From Streptomyces chumphonensis (GTDB lineage: Bacteria; Actinomycetota; Actinomycetes; Streptomycetales; Streptomycetaceae), in the NCBI RefSeq assembly GCF_014779715.1, contig NZ_JACXYU010000001.1:1116001-1180000 (forward strand): DNA of 64,000 nucleotides, in the 5' to 3' direction. Position numbers and translations under genes: made by a program. Below, in pieces: positions 49,059-59,235 of this stretch; position 1 is the first letter of the stretch; each line of letters begins with the position of its first letter. The notes beneath the pieces were generated by a model. It was not told the origin of the DNA. It did no database searches and saw nothing but the letters and a program-made list of their open reading frames with translations.

Positions 49059-50303
49059 ATGAGCTCCGAGCCCACCCCCCGGAAGGACGCGAGGCCGCGG
49101 CGCGGCTGGCGGCAGGCGACGCTGGGGTCGTTGCAGAAGCTGGGGCGCAGCCTGCAGCTTCCGGTGGCCGCGCTTCCGGCGGCGGGGCTGATCCTGCGCA
49201 TCGGCCAGCCGGACGTGCTGGGTGACGAGGGGCTCGGCTGGGACCGGCTGGCGGCGGTGTTCAGCGGGGCGGGCGGCGGGATCATCGACAACATCGCGAT
49301 CCTGTTCTGCGTGGGGGTGGCGATCGGTTTCGCCCGCAAGGCGGACGGGTCGACGGCGTTCGCGGCCGTGGTGGCGTATCTGGTGTTCAGCAGCACCCTG
49401 GTGAGCGCGTTCACCGACGAGGTCACCGGCGACCCGGTGAATCCGGGGGTGCTGGGCGGGGTGGTGCTGGGGGTGATCACGGCGAAGGTGTGGGAGCGCT
49501 ACCACCGCACGCGGTTGCCGGAGTGGCTGGGCTTCTTCAGCGGGCGGCGTTTCGTGCCGGTGTTGATGTCGTTCATCGCGCTGGTCCTGGCGGTGGTGTT
49601 CGGTTACGGCTGGGCGCCGATCGGGAACGGGCTGAACGGTGCGGCGGAGAGCCTGTCGGATCTGGGCGCGTGGGGGTCGGGCATCTTCGGGGTGATGAAC
49701 CGGCTGCTCATCCCGTTCGGGATGCACATGCTGATCAACACGTTCGCCTGGTACCAGTTCGGCGCGTACACGGACGAGGAGGGCGAGACCGCCAACGGCG
49801 ACTTCTTCCGCTTCCTGGCCGGGGACCCGGACGCGGGGATGTTCATGACGGGGTTCTACCCGATCATGATGTTCGCCCTGCCGGCCGCGGCGCTGGCCAT
49901 GGCGCACTGCGCGCGGCCGGAGCGTCGCAAGGCGGTGTCGGGGATGATGTTCTCGTTGGGGCTGACGTCGTTCGTGACCGGTGTGACGGAGCCGATCGAG
50001 TTCTCCTTCGTATACCTGGCGCCCGCGCTCTACGGCATCCACGCGCTGCTGACGGGTGTCTCGATGGCGGTGACCTGGGCGCTGGGCATCCGGGAGGGCT
50101 TCACGTTCTCGGCGGGCCTCTTCGACTACCTGCTGAACTACGGGGAGGCGACGAAGCCGTGGCTGCTCATCCCGGTCGGGCTGGTCTTCGCGGTGGTCTA
50201 CTACGTGCTGTTCCGGGTGGTGATCACCAAGTTCGACCTGAGGACGCCGGGTCGGGAGTCGGACGAGGAGATCGCCGCGATGGAGCGGGAGAACCTCTCG
50301 TGA
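49059..50303 (+). CDS. nagE2: PTS sugar transporter subunit IIC (GlcNAc/glucose type)
   Basis: A 414-residue membrane permease of the Glc/GlcNAc PTS. The family motif TGVTEPIEFSFVYLAP (about residue 310) carries the sugar-binding Glu, and PVAALPAAGLILRIGQ marks the first helices. There is no fused EIIB or EIIA, so it relies on the divergent EIIB gene and on Crr and PtsI/H encoded elsewhere. By synteny and type it corresponds to NagE2, the main GlcNAc transporter that links chitin breakdown to development. I see no clear DasR box in the 199-bp intergenic region. ATG 49059. Confidence 0.82.
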   Translation: MSSEPTPRKDARPRRGWRQATLGSLQKLGRSLQLPVAALPAAGLILRIGQPDVLGDEGLGWDRLAAVFSGAGGGIIDNIAILFCVGVAIGFARKADGSTAFAAVVAYLVFSSTLVSAFTDEVTGDPVNPGVLGGVVLGVITAKVWERYHRTRLPEWLGFFSGRRFVPVLMSFIALVLAVVFGYGWAPIGNGLNGAAESLSDLGAWGSGIFGVMNRLLIPFGMHMLINTFAWYQFGAYTDEEGETANGDFFRFLAGDPDAGMFMTGFYPIMMFALPAAALAMAHCARPERRKAVSGMMFSLGLTSFVTGVTEPIEFSFVYLAPALYGIHALLTGVSMAVTWALGIREGFTFSAGLFDYLLNYGEATKPWLLIPVGLVFAVVYYVLFRVVITKFDLRTPGRESDEEIAAMERENLS

Positions 50304-50348
50304 GCGGAGCCGCGCCGGACGGGCGGACCGCCTCGGCGGGCCCGGGTC

Positions 50349-51104
50349 TCAGACCTCGTAGGTGGCGCCGGGGCGGGCCAGTTCCACGGGTCCGTCGAAG
50401 GCGGTCTTGGCGTCGCGGAGGTTGACCTGGGCGTCCGTCCAGGGCGGCACGTGGGTGAGGACCAGTCGGGACGCGCCGGCCCGCCGGGACGTCTCGCCGG
50501 CTTCGCGGCCGTTGAGGTGCAGGCCGGGGATGTCCTCCTTGCCGTGTGTGAAGGACGCCTCGCACAGGAAGAGGTCGGCGTCGCGGGCCAGCTCGTCCAG
50601 GGCGGGTGTCTCGCCGGTGTCGCCGGAGTAGGCGAGCACCGCGTCGCCGTGCTCGATCCGGAATCCGTACGCCTCGACGGGGTGGTCCACCCGTGCGGAG
50701 CGGACGCGCAGCGGGCCGAGTGCGAGCTCGCCGCCGTCGGTCAGCGTCCGGAAGTCGAAGACCTCGCGCATCGCGCCCTCCGACGGGACGTCCGCGTGGG
50801 CGGCCGTCAGCCGCTGCTCGGTCCCGGCGGGGCCGTAGACGGGCAGTGCGGCGCAGCGTCCGCCCTCGAAGCGGAAGTAGCGCACGACGAAGTAGGCGCA
50901 CATGTCGATGCAGTGGTCGGCGTGCAGGTGGCTGAGGATGATCGCGTCGAGGTCGTAGAGTCCGCAGTGGCGCTGGAGTTCTCCCAGGGCGCCGTTGCCC
51001 ATGTCGAGCAACAGGCGGTAGCCGTCGGCCTCCACCAGGTAGCTGGAGCAGGCGGAGTCGGCGGACGGGAACGAGCCCGAGCAGCCGACGACGGTGAGCT
51101 TCAT
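50349..51104 (-). CDS. MBL-fold metallohydrolase (RNase Z/PhnP-like)
   Basis: A 251-residue metallo-beta-lactamase-fold hydrolase. The metal motif is LSHLHADHCIDM (about residue 60), the metal-bridging Asp is in YSGDTGETPAL (about 165), the late His is in LTHVPPW (about 220), and KLTVVGCSGSFPS starts the fold. Such proteins hydrolyse phosphodiesters or lactones. In Actinobacteria this one sits beside cysM-cysO, but a role in that pathway is not established. ATG 51104. Confidence 0.87.
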   Translation of the reverse strand: MKLTVVGCSGSFPSADSACSSYLVEADGYRLLLDMGNGALGELQRHCGLYDLDAIILSHLHADHCIDMCAYFVVRYFRFEGGRCAALPVYGPAGTEQRLTAAHADVPSEGAMREVFDFRTLTDGGELALGPLRVRSARVDHPVEAYGFRIEHGDAVLAYSGDTGETPALDELARDADLFLCEASFTHGKEDIPGLHLNGREAGETSRRAGASRLVLTHVPPWTDAQVNLRDAKTAFDGPVELARPGATYEV

Positions 51105-51315
51105 AGGGGTGGGAACCTCCGCGCAGCCCGGTAGAGGGGGGTTTTCCGAGCGTAAGGGCCGTCGGCCCCGGCGGCTCCTCGGGGACACTATGTGTGCGCG
51201 GAATCACCAGTCAGTGTGACGTCCGTGCCCGGTGTCCGGCACGGGGTTCGACCAGCGCGGACGCCGGGGCCGCGGCCCTGCGCGCCGCCGGGGCGGCAGG
51301 GCCGGGGCCGCGTCG

Positions 51316-52632
<1,317 letters not shown>

Positions 52633-52728
52633 TCAACACATGGCGCTGGAGAGGCGGCACAGGTCGACGTGCAGGCGCGCGACGAGCAGGCAGCCCGGGG
52701 CCTCGGTGTTCACGTCGTGGATAACCAT
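52633..52728 (-). CDS. Cys-rich upstream leader peptide (31 aa)
   Basis: A short frame reading MVIHDVNTEAPGCLL through RLHVDLCRLSSAMC, with three Cys, the last being the final residue. It lies 88 nt upstream of cysO on the same strand. It matches the Actinobacterial putative leader peptides of sulfur-metabolism genes, with a [RL]xxVDLxRxSSA[MI]C ending. In mycobacteria such Cys-codon frames mediate cysteine-responsive translational coupling or attenuation. A ribosome stalling at Cys codons would therefore control cysO-cysM. ATG 52728 is the only convenient start. Confidence 0.8.
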   Translation of the reverse strand: MVIHDVNTEAPGCLLVARLHVDLCRLSSAMC

Positions 52729-52804
52729 GGGCACATCGTAGCGATTCCCGATCCCGGGATCGGACGGGCGTTTCATGATGCGGACGTTGGCGTCTCAGAA
52801 CCGT

Positions 52805-53257
52805 TCAGGACGCCGTGACCTGGGCCGCCGGGGCGTAGGCGTCGACGATCCGGACGTCCTCCTCGGTCACCACACCGTCCACGATGCGGAACGAGCGGAA
52901 GGAGAAGGGGCCCTCGTCGTTGCCGCACTCGGCGGTGGAGACGAGCACGTAGTGCGCGCCGGGCTCGTTCGCGTAGCCGATGTCGGTGCGGGAGGGGTAC
53001 GCCTCGGTCGCCGTGTGCGAGTGGTAGATGACCACGGGTTCCTCGTCCCGGTCGTCCATCTCCCGGTAGAGCTTCAGCAGGTCGGTGGAGTCGAACTCGT
53101 AGAAGGTGGGCGAGCGGGCGGCGTTGAGCATCGGGATGAAGCGCTCGGGGCGCCCCTGGCCCACCGGTCCGGCGACGACGCCGCACGCCTCGTCGGGGTG
53201 GTCCTCGCGGGCGTGGGCCACGATCCGGTCGTGCAGCTCTCGGGTGATGGTCAGCAT
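52805..53257 (-). CDS. mec: CysO-cysteine peptidase (JAMM metallopeptidase)
   Basis: A 150-residue JAMM/MPN+ zinc peptidase that releases cysteine from CysO-Cys. The JAMM motif HSHTATEAYPSRTD (HxH-x7-S-x2-D) is intact near residue 82, with the Glu in PDEACGVVAG (about 22). It lies upstream of the leader peptide and cysO on the same strand, completing the CysO-CysM-Mec pathway. It may also trim Met-Arg from the CysO C-terminus. ATG 53257 is taken; ATG 53269 is in frame. Confidence 0.92.
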   Translation of the reverse strand: MLTITRELHDRIVAHAREDHPDEACGVVAGPVGQGRPERFIPMLNAARSPTFYEFDSTDLLKLYREMDDRDEEPVVIYHSHTATEAYPSRTDIGYANEPGAHYVLVSTAECGNDEGPFSFRSFRIVDGVVTEEDVRIVDAYAPAAQVTAS

Positions 53258-53486
53258 GGGAACGAGCATACGCACGGGCGCCCGACGGAGTTCCGGGCCC
53301 CGTGGGCGTCTTCGGCGGCGGCCTTCCGCACGGTGCCCGGTCCGGCGAAATGGACCCGTGGGGTCGAATCCGCCGGAGGAAATGCGGCGGTGTCCGGAAA
53401 TTCTTCCCCGCCCACCCGGCGGGCCCGGAAATACATGCTTACTGCAATCAATAACATGGAGGCCGGGCACGCGGTACCGGAAACGC
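53258..53486. other. 229-bp upstream region of mec
   Basis: No gene is seen. A comparatively AT-rich stretch (53425-53460) may hold the mec promoter on the minus strand. Confidence 0.4.
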
Positions 53487-53521
53487 CGTGTGCCCCCACC
53501 CGGGAGGGGCGGGGGCACACG
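53487..53521. terminator. Terminator after the AGCS symporter gene
   Basis: GTGTGCCCCC (53488-53497) pairs perfectly with GGGGGCACAC (53511-53520), with a further outer pair. Confidence 0.85.
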
Positions 53522-53567
53522 GATCACTCGGCTTCGGAGCCGGTGGGGCCTGCGCGTCGGATTCGCG

Positions 53568-55151
53568 TCACGCCTTGCGGAGGGAAGCCTCCTGGGCCTC
53601 CTCGGCGGCCTCGGCCGCCTCGATCTCCTCCTCGGACTCGCCCGCGTCGCGGCGGCGGACGTAGTTGAGGACCTTGCGCAGCTCCTTCCGCACCACGGGG
53701 GCGAGGAAGTAGAGGCCCAGGATGTTGAAGAGGGCCGCCATGAAGAGCGTGGAGTCGGCCAGCGACACCAGCGTGCCCAGGCTGAGCAGCGCGCCGGTGA
53801 CGATGATGATGGAGAACAGGACCTTGTAGACCAGCTCACCGGTCTTGCTGTAACCGAACAGGTAGCCCCAGCACTTGAGGCCGTAGTAGCCCCAGGTGAT
53901 GACCGTGGAGAAGGCGAACAGGACCACGGCGACGGTCAGGATGTAGGGGAACCAGGGCAGCGCGGTGTCGAAGGCGTCGGAGGTGATGGAGATACCGGCG
54001 CCGGTGCCCGTGTCGAACTCCTCGCCCTTGATGGCCGCGTCACGGGTCTGCTGGTAGAGCGGGCCGCCCGCGATGACGATGGTCAGGGCGGTCATGGTGC
54101 AGATGATGACCGTGTCGATGAACGGCTCCAGCATCGCGACGAGACCCTCGGTGGCGGGGCGCTTCGTCTTCACCGCGGAGTGGGCGATCGGCGCGGAGCC
54201 GATGCCGGCCTCGTTGGAGAACGCGGCCCGCTGGAAGCCGACGATCAGGGCACCGATCACACCGCCGGCCACACCCTCGGGCTGGAACGCCTCGGTGAAG
54301 ATGGTGCCGAGCGCGCTGGGCACCTCGGTGATGTTGAAGGTGATGACCAGCAGACAGGCGATGACGTAGATGATCGCCATGGACGGCACCAGGCGGCTGG
54401 TGACCGCGCCGATGCTCTTCATGCCGCCGATGAGGACCAGCGCGACGAGGCCGGCGAGGACGAGGCCGAAGAAGATCGCGCCGCCGCTGGTGGCGAAGAT
54501 GCTGTCGTCCTGGCCGCCGGTGACGGAGACGACCTGCTCCAGGGACTGGTTGACCTGGAAGAGGTTGCCGCCGAAGAAGGTGAAGAACAGGAGGCTGGCG
54601 GCGGCGCCGATGGCGAGCACCTTGCCCAGTCCGGCCTTGCCCCGCTCCGCGAGCCCCTTGCGGAGGTAGAGCATCGGGCCGCCGTTGACGGTGCCGTCCG
54701 CGTTGAACTCGCGGTACTTCACGCCGAGCGTGCACTCGACGAACTTGGTGGCCATGCCGAGCAGGCCGCAGAGGATCATCCAGAACGTGGCGCCGGGGCC
54801 GCCGATGGAGATCGCGATGGCGACACCGGCGATGTTGCCGAGGCCGACCGTTCCGGACACCGCCGAGGTCAGCGCCTGGAAGTGGTTCACCTCGCCGGGC
54901 GCGTCCTTCTGGTCGTACTTCCCGCGCACCAGGCGGTAGGCGACCTTCAGGTGCCGGACCTGGGCGAGGCCGAAGTAGGCCGAGAAGACGAGACCGGCGA
55001 CGACGAGCCAGCCGACGATGAGCGGGAAATCCGTCCCGAAGATGTTGACGGTGTAGAAGACGATGTCGCCCAGGAAGGTGGCGACCGGCTCAAATACGTT
55101 GTTTACCGCTTCGTCGACCGAGTCGGTCCACGTCGTTTCGCTGCTTGCCAT
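53568..55151 (-). CDS. AGCS family sodium:alanine symporter (AlsT-like)
   Basis: A 527-residue, 11- to 12-helix amino-acid:cation symporter of the AGCS family, importing alanine or glycine with Na+. ALTSAVSGTVGLGNIAGVA (about residue 100) is the family signature, with KFVECTLGVKYRE and NEAGIGSAPIAHSAVKT further on. The C-terminal cytosolic tail is Glu/Ala-rich. ATG 55151. Its long upstream region contains a CRP-type palindrome. Confidence 0.93.
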   Translation of the reverse strand: MASSETTWTDSVDEAVNNVFEPVATFLGDIVFYTVNIFGTDFPLIVGWLVVAGLVFSAYFGLAQVRHLKVAYRLVRGKYDQKDAPGEVNHFQALTSAVSGTVGLGNIAGVAIAISIGGPGATFWMILCGLLGMATKFVECTLGVKYREFNADGTVNGGPMLYLRKGLAERGKAGLGKVLAIGAAASLLFFTFFGGNLFQVNQSLEQVVSVTGGQDDSIFATSGGAIFFGLVLAGLVALVLIGGMKSIGAVTSRLVPSMAIIYVIACLLVITFNITEVPSALGTIFTEAFQPEGVAGGVIGALIVGFQRAAFSNEAGIGSAPIAHSAVKTKRPATEGLVAMLEPFIDTVIICTMTALTIVIAGGPLYQQTRDAAIKGEEFDTGTGAGISITSDAFDTALPWFPYILTVAVVLFAFSTVITWGYYGLKCWGYLFGYSKTGELVYKVLFSIIIVTGALLSLGTLVSLADSTLFMAALFNILGLYFLAPVVRKELRKVLNYVRRRDAGESEEEIEAAEAAEEAQEASLRKA

Positions 55152-55615
55152 GAAAAACCTCTGCCTAGTGCGGCGGACGGTAGTGGGGGGCCACCGGCGG
55201 GGTTACCGGTGCTGCGACGCAAGGGTTCAACCGCATGTACGAAAGCGGATCGCCACGCAGTCTCCTCCGAAATTCACCCAGGTGTCAGCCCCGCGGAAAT
55301 ATCGGATTGGCTGTTCCTACCACGGAGAGCTACGGATTTCGTGTGACACGAATCACACGCCCACATAACGGCCGCATCACAGTCTGGATGAACCACCCCA
55401 AATCATCCTTTTACAACGCTGAGTGACGTGCCGGACGCCGATTATCGACCGAAATCCGTGACGTTACGTGATCGTAGTACGCCGTACGGCTGCGGGCGGT
55501 GAAGCTCACACCGCGGACCGGGAACAAAGCGGCACGGTGCACCGCGGGGCCCGGCCCGGACCCAACCGGGCGCGCGGGCAGGGCCGTTCGGGACGGCGAC
55601 GGTGGGTGCGGCGGC
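55152..55615. promoter_or_regulatory. 464-bp region upstream of the symporter gene
   Basis: No gene is seen. It is unusually AT-rich for this genome between about 55240 and 55470, as expected for promoters. It contains the palindrome described at 55338-55358 and further ACGT-type short repeats near 55457-55470. It also holds the 3' flank of the DUF2017 gene. Confidence 0.45.
55338..55358. promoter_or_regulatory. CRP-family-like palindrome
   Basis: GTGTGACACGAATCACAC (55341-55358) is TGTGA-N6-TCACA, the classic CRP half-site spacing, and overlaps TTCGTGTGACACGAA (55338-55352). It lies about 187 bp upstream of the symporter start. Confidence 0.5.
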
Positions 55616-56209
55616 TCAGGGCAGCAGGGTCTCGATCAGGGACTCCTGGAGCGCGCCGAGCCAGAGGTAGGCCATCACCAACGGTTTCCGCGGGTCGCTG
55701 TCGGGCAGCCGGTACAGGTCGTCGGTGTCCTCGTCGACCTCGAGCCGCGCCCCGATCGTCAGACGCAGGTCGTTGAGGGCGCCGAGCCAGCGCCGGGACT
55801 CCGCGGGGGCGAGCGTGAGGACCGCGGCGCCCGACCCCTCCGCCGGCTCCAGCGTGTCGAGCGCGTGGACGACGGCCAGCCCGTCGCCGCGCTTGCGGGA
55901 GCGCAGCTCGGTCTCGGTGAAGCGCCGGAACTCGGCGCCCGCCTCGCGGGCCGCCCGGTCCTGGCGCTCCCCCGGTCCGGTGTAGGCGTCCGGGAAGAGG
56001 CGGGCGAGCGCGGGGTCGCTGGGCGGCTCGCTGGGCCCGTCGGCGAACAGCTCCGCCAGCGGGTCGTCGTCGGCTTCGGGCTCGTCGCCCGGGCCGATGA
56101 GCTCCAGCAGCTGCACGGTGAGACTGCGCAGGATGGAGATCTCCAGCTCGTCCAGCGCGATCACGGCGCCTCCGCGCACACGGGGCGAGGGCTCGAACTG
56201 GGCCGCCAT
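55616..56209 (-). CDS. DUF2017 family protein
   Basis: A 197-residue helical cytosolic protein: ALDELEISILRSLTVQLLEL near the start and WLGALNDLRLTIGARL at the end, with an acidic middle (about residues 45-75). No enzyme motif. DUF2017 genes almost always follow clpS in Actinobacteria. Here the ATG overlaps the clpS stop (TGATG), so they are coupled. A link to ClpS/ClpCP protein turnover is suggested by that context only. Confidence 0.88.
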   Translation of the reverse strand: MAAQFEPSPRVRGGAVIALDELEISILRSLTVQLLELIGPGDEPEADDDPLAELFADGPSEPPSDPALARLFPDAYTGPGERQDRAAREAGAEFRRFTETELRSRKRGDGLAVVHALDTLEPAEGSGAAVLTLAPAESRRWLGALNDLRLTIGARLEVDEDTDDLYRLPDSDPRKPLVMAYLWLGALQESLIETLLP

Positions 56210-56517
56210 CAGCGCTCCTGCTGGAGGGTCGCCCACAGGCCGTAGCCGTGCATCGCCTGCACGTCGCGCTCCATCTCCTCGCGCGTCCCGCTGGAGACGA
56301 TCGCGCGGCCCTTGTGGTGGACGTCGAGCATGAGCCGGTGCGCCGTGTCCTTCGGATAGCCGAAGTACGCCTGGAAGACGTAGGTCACGTAGCTCATGAG
56401 GTTGACCGGGTCGTTGTGCACGACCGTCACCCAGGGGACGTCGGGCTCGGGCACCGCCTCGGCGGCCTCGCTCGCCTCGGTCCGTTCGATCTCCAGGGGT
56501 ACGGTCACGGGTTCCAT
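56209..56517 (-). CDS. clpS: ATP-dependent Clp protease adaptor ClpS
   Basis: A 102-residue adaptor that hands N-end-rule substrates to ClpC/ClpA. The binding-site core is [17 protein letters not shown] (about residues 33-49), with the N-degron-pocket Asn-Asp and following Met. [17 protein letters not shown] and [10 protein letters not shown] are typical. An N-terminal flexible segment of about 28 residues is present. It is the first gene of the clpS-DUF2017 operon. ATG 56517. Confidence 0.93.
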   Translation of the reverse strand: MEPVTVPLEIERTEASEAAEAVPEPDVPWVTVVHNDPVNLMSYVTYVFQAYFGYPKDTAHRLMLDVHHKGRAIVSSGTREEMERDVQAMHGYGLWATLQQER

Positions 56518-56601
56518 GCTGCCACCGCCCGGGGGTGGGTGCGCAAACGCCCCGCGCCAACGGGGCGATACGCGCCGGGGAACGGGGAGCGGACCTCGAT
56601 A

Positions 56602-56616
56602 TCGTCACACTGACGA
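56602..56616. promoter_or_regulatory. Palindrome at the pncB promoter
   Basis: TCGTCA and TGACGA flank CAC, 22 bp before the ATG and next to a -10-like TAGCAT (56626-56631). A repressor here would block pncB. Confidence 0.5.
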
Positions 56617-56637
56617 AATGTGCGGTAGCATCGCCGC

Positions 56638-57975
56638 ATGGACGTTGCTGGAGAGCCGGTTCTGCCGGTCGTCGTGCCCTCGACCGCGCTGTTCACCGAC
56701 CACTACGAGCTGACGATGGTGCAGGCGGCTCTGCGCGGGGGCACCGCGCACCGCCGCTCGGTGTTCGAGGTCTTCACCCGCAGGCTGCCCGAGGGGCGCC
56801 GCTACGGCGTCGTCGCGGGCACCGGACGGGTGCTCGACGCCGTCGAGAACTTCCGCTTCGAGGAACCCGTGCTGGAGTACCTGCGCGCCCAGCGGGTCGT
56901 GGACGAGCCCACCCTGCGCTGGCTGGCCGACTACCGGTTCCGTGGGGACATCCGGGGCTACCCCGAGGGAGAGGTGTACTTCCCCGGCTCGCCGGTGCTG
57001 CGCGTGGAGGGCGGCTTCGCCGAGTGCGTGCTGCTGGAGACCGTGATCCTGTCGATCCTCAACCACGACTCGGCCGTCGCGGCCGCCGCCTCCCGGATGG
57101 CCGTCGCCGCCGGGGACCGGCCGCTGGTGGAGATGGGCGCGCGCCGCACGCACGAGCTCTCGGCGGTCGCCGCGGCCCGCGCCGCCTACGTCGGCGGCTT
57201 CTCCTCCACCTCCGACCTCGCCGCCGGATTCCGCTACGGCATCCCCACGGTGGGCACCAGCGCGCACGCCTTCACCCTCCTGCACGACACCGAGCGGGAC
57301 GCCTTCGTCGCCCAGGTCGACTCCATGGGCCGGGGGACGACGCTGCTGGTCGACACCTACGACGTCGCCACCGCCGTCCGCACCGCCGTCGAGGTGGCCG
57401 GCCCCGAGCTGGGCGCGGTCCGCATCGACTCCGGGGACCTGCTCCTGCTGGCCCACCGCGTGCGCCAGCAGCTCGACGAGCTGGGGGCGGACAGGACGCG
57501 CATCATCGTCACCTCCGACCTGGACGAGTACGCCATCGCCTCGCTCGCCGCCGCGCCCGTGGACGCCTACGGTGTGGGCACCCGGCTCGTGACCGGCAGC
57601 GGCCACCCCACGTGCTCGATGGTCTACAAGCTGGTCGCCCGCGCCGACGGCGACCGGCCGGACGCGCCGCTGCGCCCGGTGGCCAAGAAGTCGATGGGCG
57701 GCAAGCTGTCGGTCGGCGGCGCCAAGTGGGCCGCGCGGCGGCCGGACGCCGACGGGACCGCCGAGGCTGAGGTGGTCGGCACCGGGCCGGTGCCCCCCGA
57801 GCTGGCCGGGCACCGGGTCGGCGTCGAGCTGGTGCGCGGGGGCCGCGTCATCGGGCGCGAGCCGCTGGACGTCCCCAGGGACCGGCACCGCAGGGCCCGC
57901 GCCGCCCTGCCGCTCTCGGCCACCCAGCTCTCGGCGGGGGACCCGGTGCTCGCCACCGAGTACGTCACGCCCTGA
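56638..57975 (+). CDS. pncB: Nicotinate phosphoribosyltransferase
   Basis: A 445-residue NAD-salvage enzyme: nicotinate + PRPP (+ATP) to NaMN. FTDHYELTMVQAALRGG is the typical start, FEVFTRRLPEGRRYGVVAGT and EVYFPGSPVLRVEGGF follow, and RIDSGDLLLLAHRVR carries the PRPP/phosphate-binding region. YGVGTRLVTGSGHP near residue 315 is conserved. The His phosphorylated in this family is in GTSAHAFTLLHD. pncA lies 139 bp downstream on the same strand. ATG 56638. Confidence 0.95.
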   Translation: MDVAGEPVLPVVVPSTALFTDHYELTMVQAALRGGTAHRRSVFEVFTRRLPEGRRYGVVAGTGRVLDAVENFRFEEPVLEYLRAQRVVDEPTLRWLADYRFRGDIRGYPEGEVYFPGSPVLRVEGGFAECVLLETVILSILNHDSAVAAAASRMAVAAGDRPLVEMGARRTHELSAVAAARAAYVGGFSSTSDLAAGFRYGIPTVGTSAHAFTLLHDTERDAFVAQVDSMGRGTTLLVDTYDVATAVRTAVEVAGPELGAVRIDSGDLLLLAHRVRQQLDELGADRTRIIVTSDLDEYAIASLAAAPVDAYGVGTRLVTGSGHPTCSMVYKLVARADGDRPDAPLRPVAKKSMGGKLSVGGAKWAARRPDADGTAEAEVVGTGPVPPELAGHRVGVELVRGGRVIGREPLDVPRDRHRRARAALPLSATQLSAGDPVLATEYVTP

Positions 57976-58114
57976 GGGACGGCGGTGCGCCGGGACGGCA
58001 CCCCGTCGACCCCGCCGCCCGCCCTCCCGCAACCGGCCCGCGCTCACTAGGCTCGCTGGTACCGGCCGTCACCGGTCCGCAACTCCACCGCACACCGTTC
58101 GAAGGGTCCGCACC

Positions 58115-58699
58115 ATGCACCGGGCACTGATCGTCGTCGACGTGCAGAACGACTTCTGCGAGGGCGGAAGCCTCGCCGTGAACGGCGGCGCGGCCGTCGC
58201 CGCCGCCATCACGGACCTGGTCGGGGACTCCGCGGCCGGGTACCGGCACGTCGTCGCCACACGGGACCACCACATCGACCCGGGGGACCACTTCTCGGAG
58301 CGCCCCGACTACGCGCGGTCCTGGCCGGCCCACTGCGTCGCCGGGACGGAGGGCGTCGGGTTCCACCCCAACTTCGCCCCGGTGGTCGCCTCGGGCGCGA
58401 TCGACGCCGTCTTCGACAAGGGCCACCACACGGCGGCGTACAGCGGCTTCGAGGGCGCGGACGAGCACGGCGTCCCGCTGGCGCGCTGGCTGCGGGAGCG
58501 GGAGGTGACGGAGGTCGACGTCGTCGGCATCGCCACGGACCACTGCGTCCGGGCCACGGCCCTGGACGCGGCCCGCGAGGGCTTCCGCACCCGGGTGCTC
58601 CTCAACCTGACGGCCGCGGTCTCCCCCGCGACGGCCGCCACGGCGGCCGACGAGCTCCGCGCGGCGGGCGTCGCGCTGACCGGCGCGCCCGTCGGCTGA
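58115..58699 (+). CDS. pncA: Nicotinamidase (isochorismatase-like)
   Basis: A 194-residue enzyme converting nicotinamide to nicotinate, which PncB then uses. The triad Asp is in VVDVQNDFCEGG (about residue 9), the Lys in FDKGHHTAAYSGF (about 107) and the Cys in ATDHCVRATAL (about 149). Metal-binding RDHHIDPGDHFSE follows the first motif. PncA and PncB genes together give a complete nicotinamide-salvage branch. ATG 58115. Confidence 0.93.
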   Translation: MHRALIVVDVQNDFCEGGSLAVNGGAAVAAAITDLVGDSAAGYRHVVATRDHHIDPGDHFSERPDYARSWPAHCVAGTEGVGFHPNFAPVVASGAIDAVFDKGHHTAAYSGFEGADEHGVPLARWLREREVTEVDVVGIATDHCVRATALDAAREGFRTRVLLNLTAAVSPATAATAADELRAAGVALTGAPVG

Positions 58700-58761
58700 C
58701 GGCCCTCCCGCCCCGCGGACCGGGCGGCGCACCCGCGGGGCGCCGCCCCGGCCCCGCGCCG

Positions 58762-59091
58762 TCAGCCCCCCGCCGGGGCGGCGGCGCGCGGCCTCGGCAA
58801 CATGGTCGCCGGCTGCCAGAACCCGGGGTCGGCCGCCACGGCCTCCCGCCAGACCAGCCCGTCCGGGTGGTGCAGGACGGCGGTCACCTCGTCGGGCGTC
58901 GGCGGCTCGGCGTTGCCGCGCAGGTAGACGGCGCGCAGCCCCAGGTTGCGCAGCCGCGTCAGGGCGCGGGCGCGGTTCCCGGCGCGCACCAGGACGCGGA
59001 TGCGTCCGGCCTGCGCGCCCCCCGGCCCGGCGAGGCTGAGCGCCACGACGACGCTCCCGTCCGGCTGACGAGCGTACCCGCCTCCTGTCAT
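58762..59091 (-). CDS. Hypothetical protein, 109 aa
   Basis: A small cytosolic protein with a mixed alpha/beta look: SVVVALSLAGP, then RIRVLVRAGNRARALTRLRNLGLRAVY split over residues about 26-52. No motif was recognised and the C-terminal tail is Pro/Ala-rich. ATG 59091 has GGGGAA 8 nt upstream, which supports a real gene. It is convergent with pncA. Function unknown. Confidence 0.65.
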   Translation of the reverse strand: MTGGGYARQPDGSVVVALSLAGPGGAQAGRIRVLVRAGNRARALTRLRNLGLRAVYLRGNAEPPTPDEVTAVLHHPDGLVWREAVAADPGFWQPATMLPRPRAAAPAGG

Positions 59092-59143
59092 GATCAAGTT
59101 CCCCGTTCGGTCGTGTCCGGTGGTCACCACGCATTGAAACGCG

Positions 59144-59177
59144 AACGGCCGCCGCCCGCTAGAGGGCGACGGCCGTT
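59144..59177. terminator. Terminator after the M6 protease gene
   Basis: 14-bp arms (59144-59157 with 59164-59177) pair with a single mismatch around a 6-nt loop. Confidence 0.8.
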
Positions 59178-59235
59178 ACCGTGCTGACCTGCGGCCATGA
59201 CCGTACGCGTACGGTCACGGACGCTCAGGCCATGA

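Noticed and set aside
53251..53520. An 89-codon minus-strand frame between mec and the symporter gene
   Set aside because: It includes the terminator hairpin and the probable mec promoter, and shows no family resemblance.
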